A program made the position numbers and the translations under genes. Below the pieces are notes generated by a model that saw only the letters and a program-made list of their open reading frames with translations, was not told the DNA's origin and did not search any database. Source: Candidatus Gottesmanbacteria bacterium GW2011_GWC1_43_10 (GTDB taxonomy: Bacteria; Patescibacteriota; Microgenomatia; UBA10105). Taken from it: a DNA stretch of 54,736 nucleotides. This document shows positions 49,184 to 54,736 of the stretch, piece after piece (the stretch's first letter is position 1; each line of letters begins with the position of its first letter). Location of the stretch: NCBI GenBank assembly GCA_000995415.1, contig LCEX01000016.1:1-54736 (forward strand), read 5' to 3'.

Positions 49184-50544
49184 AAATAAAGGTGAAAGTT
49201 GTTATTACGGAAGCGGGTTTTGACGTTTATTTAAACCAACACCCCCACCAGGTAAGTTACCCCAAACCAATTTGGCAAGCTTTCCCCCAAAAACTTAAAT
49301 TACCTTTTGCCGAATTTGTGGCATTTATGACGACAGTTCCCAAGGCTTTTACAAACTCAACCAATATTGAGTATCAATTTCCGCGGCCGATTGCAGAATC
49401 ATTTTTTTATTTTGGTCTACTACTTTCACAACCTGAAAACCTGATCGATTTTTCGGGTTGGAAAACTTCAGATTATTTGCGCCAGGTTATGAATAGTTTT
49501 TACAAGATTTCATTTACCGGCCAAACTCGCGAAATTATTACAGACGTAAGTTATACACCTGATAAACAATCAGCGATCGTTCCGTTTACATTTGGTAAAG
49601 ACAGTTTATTGACCTTTGGTTTGTGTCAGGAAATGGGTTTGAAACCTATTCCGATTTTTATGCTAGAGCCAACTAATTTGTACGAAAATAAATTAAAGCA
49701 AAAATTGCTGGCCCAATTTATCAAAGAATTTAAACAGCCGATCTATACGTTTCCGGTGCCACTAGCCCAACTTAAACAAACGCGGGGCAAGTGGTGGGGT
49801 TGGGATATTTTTCTGACCCAATATACGATATTTTTACTTCCATTTTTGTATACGCACAAAGCCAATTATTTATTTTGGTCCAATGAAAGCAATTGCAATG
49901 AAGTAGTTTCGGATTCCGAAGGATTTATGGTTAACGCAACTTTTGAACAGTCAACTAAGTGGATGCAAGTTCTCTCATCCGGTTTGAGACTATTTGGCGT
50001 AAACGCCAAGCTTGGGAGTTTGCTTGAACCTTTGACGGAGATCGGGATTTTATCCATGTTGCATCGTTATTATCCTGATTTGGGCCGATACCAAACTTCT
50101 TGCTTAAATGACGAACCAATATCAGCTACCAAACGTTGGTGTGGTAAATGTTATGAATGTGCCCGGGTATATATTTCTTTATTGGCACTTCGGATTGATC
50201 CGCGCCGGGTCGGGTTTGATGTAGATATGCTTAGGAGATCCAAACGCCACTTGTATTACATTTTTGCAAAAACTCAGGATGATTTGCATAACAAGTTTAC
50301 ATTTACACGAAATGAAAAATTATTTGCATTTTTCTTAGCTTACAAAAATGGTAATCGCGGAAAACTGATGGACGAATTCAAAACGCGATTTTTGAAAAAT
50401 GTCAAAGCAAAACAAAAACATTACCGACATTTATATCTGGGAACATCGTCAACTCAAACTATCCCTGAAGAATTAAAATCCCGAGTGCACCGGCTCTACT
50501 CCCAAAGACTCGACCAAATAAAAAAAGACTTAGAGCCTGTTTGA
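49180..50544 (+). CDS. PP-loop ATPase of the MurL/QueC-like type, copy A
   Basis: 454 residues. The PP-loop is P-F-T-F-G-K-D-S-L-L at about residues 134-143 (S-G-G-K-D-S-type). F-W-S-N-E-S-N-C-N-E, a phenylalanine/Glu-rich F-E-Q-S-T-K-W motif and SLLEPLTEIGI follow. A Cys site is at about 307-328 (T-S-C, then W-C-G-K-C-Y-E-C). From memory this order matches MurL, the ATP-dependent UDP-MurNAc-L-Ala-L-Glu epimerase, and less closely QueC. Such enzymes split ATP to AMP and pyrophosphate. Its ATG overlaps the serS stop, so it is translationally coupled to serS. Its last codons and TGA lie inside the 50530 inverted-repeat element. Confidence 0.6.
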   Translation: MKIKVKVVITEAGFDVYLNQHPHQVSYPKPIWQAFPQKLKLPFAEFVAFMTTVPKAFTNSTNIEYQFPRPIAESFFYFGLLLSQPENLIDFSGWKTSDYLRQVMNSFYKISFTGQTREIITDVSYTPDKQSAIVPFTFGKDSLLTFGLCQEMGLKPIPIFMLEPTNLYENKLKQKLLAQFIKEFKQPIYTFPVPLAQLKQTRGKWWGWDIFLTQYTIFLLPFLYTHKANYLFWSNESNCNEVVSDSEGFMVNATFEQSTKWMQVLSSGLRLFGVNAKLGSLLEPLTEIGILSMLHRYYPDLGRYQTSCLNDEPISATKRWCGKCYECARVYISLLALRIDPRRVGFDVDMLRRSKRHLYYIFAKTQDDLHNKFTFTRNEKLFAFFLAYKNGNRGKLMDEFKTRFLKNVKAKQKHYRHLYLGTSSTQTIPEELKSRVHRLYSQRLDQIKKDLEPV

Positions 50545-50700
50545 GAAGTCCATATTTGGCTATAATTGCCCACATTTGGCTAAAAACCATTCACCGTTCG
50601 TCACTGTATCTAGTCTCGATACAGCTCCTCACGCTTCATGGTTTTTACCTCGAACTTGGACAATTCTATCTCAAAAGAGACTTTTCAAACAGGCTCTTAA
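50530..50700. repeat. MITE-like element, copy 3, between the convergent PP-loop genes
   Basis: Left TTAGAGCCTGTTTGAGAAGT (50530-), right GACTTTTCAAACAGGCTCTT (to 50699). The left end supplies the last codons and TGA of copy A (50542-50544), and the right end supplies the TAA of copy B (50697-50699). Confidence 0.9.
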
Positions 50701-52157
50701 ACTAAATCAGCCAGTTCCTGATGATAGATTCGAAGCACCTTTGCTCTGAAGGCTTTGGGAATAGTTTTGGTAGAGTGGATACCAAAAAAACGCTTGCGAA
50801 AAGCCCGTTCATTTTTGGTGGCATATTTGATGTATTTACGGACAAACAATGACATAAGAGGTCCTTTGACTCCGCGTTTATAAGCCAGAAAGTACGCAAA
50901 AATTTGTTCATCTTTACCAGCCTGGCTTTGGTCATAACCATATTCTTTGATCCTTGTCGAACTAAAAATAGAATAGAGATGTTGGTATTTAGCAGCCAAC
51001 AACTGGTGAGTGAAACCGACAGTTTTGGGATCAATCCCCAACCCCAAAAGGAAAATATAAATCCGGCCGCACTTGGAGCAATTTTCGCACCAGCGGTTAT
51101 CGCCCTCGGGTCGGTATTCCAGATCACAGGAGCTTTGATATTTAGCGATGTCCGGATAGCGGGAATGTAGGATTTTTTCTATCGCGATTTCGTAAAGCGG
51201 TTCAAGGAGTGTCCCGATAGACAAAGAGTTACCTCCGACGATGCTTGTCATCAGTGAATTCTGCAGTAGCCATTCATGTGATTGTTCATACACCGGATTG
51301 CAGCGAAAACCATCTGGATCCACAATTGTGTCATCACAACTTTGTTCATTGGAAAAAAGGATATAACCGGCGCGTTTGGCATAAACATAAGGCAGGAGCA
51401 TCAGTGAATAATGAGTAAGTTGCAGTTCCCAGCCAAACCAGCCCGATGGTTCACGCAAAACTCCGAGAGTATTTTTGAGGAATGCCAATTTGATTTTGAA
51501 TTCCTTGCGGAAAGGGATAGCCAGTAGTTTTTTGATGACTGCCTCATATGGATAATCAGGTTCGGAGATAAAGACGGGATTGACCGTAAGTCCCAACTCG
51601 CGAGCCAGAGCAAAAGTGAGTAGGCTGTCTTTGCCAAAAGTGAAAGGCATGATGATGTGGTCTGAAAGGCTGGTGCGATTGTACGGCGGAATATCTGTTT
51701 TTTGATTGGAAAATAAGTAGTCCACATCATACAACCGGCGCAGTAAATTGGAGGTAAGCTTTTTATCTTTTTCTGACTGCATGATAGCAGTTGCAGGTAA
51801 AGACAGCGAAAATGCCTTAAATAGAAACGATTCCGATAGTGGTACGGGTAAGTTGTAAGACATTTTTTTAAGCGACGTAAATATATATGGCAGATGAAAT
51901 GTCAGACCAAATGTGATATTTTGGGCTAGGATTTTACGCTGAATTTTAGGAAATCTTTGCCAAACTCCGGGCGGGTAATGCAGACTAAAAGTTTTGTTGT
52001 TGATTTTGACCTGGATACCGCGGTCTACTACTTGAGTTGAAATCTCCGCCAGCCCATTGACTTTTATTTTAGGAAAAGTATTTTTGGGTGGGGTGATATT
52101 TATTTGCGGCAAATCAGCGATTGGAACTGTCGACAAGAGGTTGAGATTTTGATTCAT
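50697..52157 (-). CDS. PP-loop ATPase of the MurL/QueC-like type, copy B
   Basis: 486 residues, a clear paralogue of copy A along its full length: P-F-T-F-G-K-D-S-L-L-T at about 172, L-F-S-N-E-Q-S-C-D-D, Y-E-Q-S-H-E-W, G-T-L-L-E-P-L-Y-E-I-A and S-S-C-D then W-C-E-N-C-S-K-C-G-R-I at about 342-365. The N-terminal 110 residues are predicted beta-rich. It presumably uses ATP in the same way; whether the pair works as a heterodimer or on two related substrates is unknown. It is transcribed towards copy A and ends in the same repeat element. GTTTTGACATAATAAATA lies near its upstream side (about 52150-52175). Confidence 0.6.
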   Translation of the reverse strand: MNQNLNLLSTVPIADLPQINITPPKNTFPKIKVNGLAEISTQVVDRGIQVKINNKTFSLHYPPGVWQRFPKIQRKILAQNITFGLTFHLPYIFTSLKKMSYNLPVPLSESFLFKAFSLSLPATAIMQSEKDKKLTSNLLRRLYDVDYLFSNQKTDIPPYNRTSLSDHIIMPFTFGKDSLLTFALARELGLTVNPVFISEPDYPYEAVIKKLLAIPFRKEFKIKLAFLKNTLGVLREPSGWFGWELQLTHYSLMLLPYVYAKRAGYILFSNEQSCDDTIVDPDGFRCNPVYEQSHEWLLQNSLMTSIVGGNSLSIGTLLEPLYEIAIEKILHSRYPDIAKYQSSCDLEYRPEGDNRWCENCSKCGRIYIFLLGLGIDPKTVGFTHQLLAAKYQHLYSIFSSTRIKEYGYDQSQAGKDEQIFAYFLAYKRGVKGPLMSLFVRKYIKYATKNERAFRKRFFGIHSTKTIPKAFRAKVLRIYHQELADLV

Positions 52158-52263
52158 GTTTTGACATAATAAATACAGCTTGTTAATTCATCATACGATC
52201 TTTGTTAGTCTTGTCAAGTAAACTTTTGGATCGGACTGTACCGAAGCCATCAATTGAACAGAT

Positions 52264-52899
52264 ATGAATTTATTATCGTTATTTTTTCCGCAAAAAATTG
52301 CAGTATACAAATCAAAATACAACTCCGAAATCAAAGTCTACGAATTTTTGGGAAGAAAATATATCGAAGTCGGAAGACTCATGCAGTCAGGAAACATGGT
52401 AAAGCAGTTATTTAGTCAGATGCTCAAAAAATTTCATTTGCAACATCAACCATACATTAAACGCATTTTGGTACTAGGTTTAGGTGGCGGTTCGGTGGTA
52501 GAGCTACTAAATAAAACTTATCCCGAAGCAGAAATCACAGCCATTGAAATTGATCCGATGATGGTTCAAGCGGGTAGAAAATATTTACAACTTGGTAAGA
52601 GCAGGCGTCTTAAAATAATTTTTGCCGATGTGTTCAAGCTGCCGAGGAGTAAAATAAAATATGATTTAGTAATAGTAGATTTGTTTCGGGGAGAAGAGAC
52701 TCCGGCGCAACTTGGGGAGCCAAGCTTTTTGCGATATCTGAAAAGCTTGACTACAGAACAGGGATGTATCGTTTTTAACCGCCTGTATTTCCAAAAACAC
52801 ATTTTTGAAGCCAACCAATTTCTTAACAAACTTGAGGGCATCTTTCAGCATGTAGATACAACGAAGGTTTACTTCAATCTATTCATCAAAGCCTGTTGA
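52264..52899 (+). CDS. spermidine-synthase-like SAM-dependent transferase
   Basis: 211 residues with a Rossmann-like SAM-binding core: ILVLGLGGGSVVELLNK (glycine loop), A-I-E-I-D-P-M-M-V-Q-A-G-R (acidic residue for the ribose) and Y-D-L-V-I-V-D-L-F-R-G. This is the spermidine-synthase/polyamine-aminopropyltransferase-like fold. The beta-hairpin N-terminal domain is reduced and the catalytic Asp region D-L-F-R-G differs from the usual D-x-x-D-P, so methyl transfer is as likely as aminopropyl transfer. It is divergent from PP-loop copy B, about 105 bp away. Confidence 0.7.
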   Translation: MNLLSLFFPQKIAVYKSKYNSEIKVYEFLGRKYIEVGRLMQSGNMVKQLFSQMLKKFHLQHQPYIKRILVLGLGGGSVVELLNKTYPEAEITAIEIDPMMVQAGRKYLQLGKSRRLKIIFADVFKLPRSKIKYDLVIVDLFRGEETPAQLGEPSFLRYLKSLTTEQGCIVFNRLYFQKHIFEANQFLNKLEGIFQHVDTTKVYFNLFIKAC

Positions 52900-52930
52900 T
52901 CTCTCTTAAAGATACTGCAAAATAGTAATT

Positions 52931-53080
52931 CCTCACAGCTCGCGGCGTAATTGTCATTCCCACCCCGTATGTCATTCCCGCGAAGGCGGGAATCTGCGGG
53001 GTAAACTCCAGCGGGAATCTATAAGATCCTCGCGACCCAAGTCGGAGATGACAGGATACCTCGCAGCGTGCCGCGAGGAG
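52931..53080. repeat. REP cluster
   Basis: Outer CCTCACAGCTCGCGG / CCGCGAGG arms enclose two GTCATTCCC starts (about 52952 and 52971), a CCCGCGAAGGCGGG hairpin and a GATGAC end. It lies between the convergent spermidine-synthase-like and GT39 genes. Confidence 0.75.
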
Positions 53081-53082
53081 TT

Positions 53083-54528
53083 TCAATCATACAACCAGGG
53101 GAAATAGTCCGGGGGAGAATCTATCCACCACTCAAGCGTCTCTTTATGCACTTTCAGAGCTGATTTATCATACCAAACAGGATCTTTCACCAGAAGTTCC
53201 TCCGTCAGTAACACTCTGGTTTCTATTGGATCACCTTCAAAACAGACGCCAATTTTGGTTCCATTCCCATCATTCATACCATCTCGATAAATAAGATATG
53301 ATAACGCGTAAGCACTTAAAAATCCGGTATGCTTACAGCCATACAAAGCAAATTTTTGATTTGGAAAACCTTGATACAGAGCATTTTTTACCGATGCCAC
53401 CCGGGTATAAGAAACTATCGTAGCCTGTTGCATATTTTCACCCACCTGCATCAGGCTTCCTCCAACAAGCATAAGAAACAAGATGGCCCCGATCCATTTA
53501 TTGATACTTAAAACTCTCTGTACTACCCATGCAGAAAGAATGATGACTGTGCCGTGGGCAAAGAAACTATAGTAGACAAATCTTTCTCCTCTATAAGATC
53601 GAAACAAAATGACTTCAAGAACAAACACGATAGCTACCAATAAAAATAAAACGTGTTTTTTCCATTGCCGAAGTGACATGAGCGTCAAAATTGATATCAA
53701 AGACATGAGTAAACCGCCTATCATCTGGTATCCTCCAATGATGTAACTCCACGTTTTTGGCCAATATTCTCCGGCGTAGGTCAACCAGCGATTGGGAACC
53801 CAAATCTTGTATTGACCTTTGGTCAAATACCAATAGACGCTTTTGCTGTTGTACCAATCAAATTTGAGATCAAAAATCAGGAGTGGTATAAACGGGAGAG
53901 CTAAGAAGAGGAGAAATAAGAGGCCTTGTTTGACTCCCGGACGGCGACTTACCAAAGCTACCAGCAAAACCGGAAGAGTCAAAATGGTCTGAAAGTGAAT
54001 AGTCATTGCCAAACTCCAAAAAAATCCTATTCCGATAAAGTCCTTGGTTTTTCCATATTTGAACCACCTGACCAAAAAGAAAAGAGATGTAAGTGATAGT
54101 AACGGAATAATAGATGGATTCCAGATAGAGAGAGCGTTACCGACTTGTGCTTGGGATACAGAAGCAAAAATTCCTGCGAGTACCGCCAGTTTTATACCCC
54201 CGATTTCCCATCCAACTGCCATAGTTATGATGATAAATATCATTGAGAGGACGATGGCTACATACCAATATGTCAAATATCCCAATGGTAATCTGCCAAC
54301 AATTGATAAAAACCAATACCACCACGGACCGTAATAAAAGGGTCCGGCTGAAGTCACTTGTCCAATAAGTGGCCATTTATGATGGTCTTTTGCATAGTCG
54401 GCAACGAGCGCATCTCGGGTATTGTCAGTTTCAAAGTTGATTCGATCCGCAAAGTGATATGTGCGAAGAAAAAAAGCCAGAAGGAAAATTCCTGCTCCTA
54501 TTAACCAAAGGCGCTTATTCATTTTCAT
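53083..54528 (-). CDS. GT39/ArnT-type membrane glycosyltransferase
   Basis: 481 residues with about 10-12 TM helices. An N-terminal signal anchor is followed by the first outer loop with F-E-T-D-N-T-R-D-A, the catalytic-loop Asp pattern of the dolichyl-phosphate-mannose/ArnT family (GT-C fold), then Q-V-T-S-A-G-P-F-Y-Y-G-P-W-W-Y-W. The C-terminal 90 residues form an outer domain. Such enzymes transfer a sugar from a lipid-linked donor onto proteins or lipids outside the cell. The acceptor is unknown, but abundant surface proteins such as the S74 fibre are candidates. ATG 54528 or the Met two codons later may be used. Confidence 0.78.
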   Translation of the reverse strand: MKMNKRLWLIGAGIFLLAFFLRTYHFADRINFETDNTRDALVADYAKDHHKWPLIGQVTSAGPFYYGPWWYWFLSIVGRLPLGYLTYWYVAIVLSMIFIIITMAVGWEIGGIKLAVLAGIFASVSQAQVGNALSIWNPSIIPLLSLTSLFFLVRWFKYGKTKDFIGIGFFWSLAMTIHFQTILTLPVLLVALVSRRPGVKQGLLFLLFLALPFIPLLIFDLKFDWYNSKSVYWYLTKGQYKIWVPNRWLTYAGEYWPKTWSYIIGGYQMIGGLLMSLISILTLMSLRQWKKHVLFLLVAIVFVLEVILFRSYRGERFVYYSFFAHGTVIILSAWVVQRVLSINKWIGAILFLMLVGGSLMQVGENMQQATIVSYTRVASVKNALYQGFPNQKFALYGCKHTGFLSAYALSYLIYRDGMNDGNGTKIGVCFEGDPIETRVLLTEELLVKDPVWYDKSALKVHKETLEWWIDSPPDYFPWLYD

Positions 54529-54736
54529 CGGATATTAAACAATTTGCGTAATCAGGCTGGTGCTGTAGTATTAAATAGAAGGATCGTTGTCTATACTACC
54601 ATAAAAGCTCTTTAGCGTATAGATTTACCCCAGTACAGTAACAGTTCACACTTCCGCTATTATTTTGTCATTGCGAGCGTAGCGAAGCAATCTCATGAGA
54701 TCGCCACAGGGCCATTGGCCCTTCGCGATGACGATT
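54529..54736. repeat. intergenic end with REP element
   Basis: The GTCATTGCGAGCGTAGCGAA-type repeat begins at 54667 and runs to the window edge, ending CGCGATGACG. It shares its start with 12979-13093. No gene is seen before it. Confidence 0.75.

Noticed and set aside
54667-54736. Start of a tRNA or other RNA gene at the right edge
   Set aside because: The sequence matches the GTCATTGCGAG REP family seen at 12979-13093 and shows no cloverleaf.

Overview
The window looks like a chromosomal segment of a Candidate Phyla Radiation (Patescibacteria) bacterium, most likely Microgenomates-like. The reasons are an archaeal-type class I lysyl-tRNA synthetase, a minimal Suf iron-sulphur cluster set, GT39-type and O-antigen-ligase-type membrane enzymes, a giant S74-chaperone surface protein, many starts with no Shine-Dalgarno site, and very dense short palindromic repeats. 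TAG and TGA both end intact genes, so the UGA-recoded code of some CPR lineages does not apply. The phylum call is inference from gene content.

Layout. 1-7750 is an accessory block: a truncated high-GC PLP-enzyme fragment, then unrelated single genes (transglutaminase-like, Fic, MFS transporter, HicBA toxin-antitoxin, small membrane protein, a frameshifted AroE-like gene, a BRO-N/DinD-like gene and a frameshifted orphan) separated by related repeats. 7751-22736 is envelope-oriented: a 7-TM protein, an anchored TIM-barrel hydrolase-like protein, an O-antigen-ligase/TPR protein with a Crp/Fnr regulator, a 2186-residue S74 surface protein, a small membrane protein, an alpha/beta hydrolase, a D-Ala-D-Ala ligase and an exonuclease-like protein. 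22786-29300 is the suf cluster (sufC, intein-bearing sufB, short sufD, Rieske remnant, sufS, sufU, ferredoxin remnant). 29283-34676 holds an acyl-CoA synthetase and a 2-oxoacid:ferredoxin oxidoreductase. 34763-43037 holds lon, an anchored class A beta-lactamase-like protein, a set of unrecognised genes including a JAMM-type protein interrupted by TAG, and tRNA-Glu. 43200-54528 holds greA, a LysRS fused to a B3/B4 editing domain, rdgB, a candidate T-box leader, a histidine phosphatase, serS, two convergent MurL/QueC-like PP-loop proteins, a spermidine-synthase-like protein and a GT39 enzyme.

Regulation visible in sequence: a perfect TGTGA-N6-TCACA operator beside the Crp/Fnr gene, whose recognition helix fits it; a CIRCE-like HrcA operator in the lon promoter; divergent tRNA-Glu and greA promoters sharing one -35 heptamer; an attenuator-like hairpin before greA; a structured T-box-like leader ahead of the phosphatase-serS-PP-loop operon; and TATAAT boxes placed 5-12 nt before start codons, implying leaderless or nearly leaderless mRNAs.

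The most unusual theme is the behaviour of the short dispersed repeats. One pair of duplicated spacers gives a filled/empty-site comparison for a perfect 20-bp palindrome. Related repeats sit in frame, without stops, inside conserved genes: acyl-CoA synthetase (three times), SerRS, the LysRS-B3/B4 junction and the S74 protein. Inverted-repeat elements also supply the 3' ends of genes. This resembles the protein-embedded palindromic elements known from Rickettsia.
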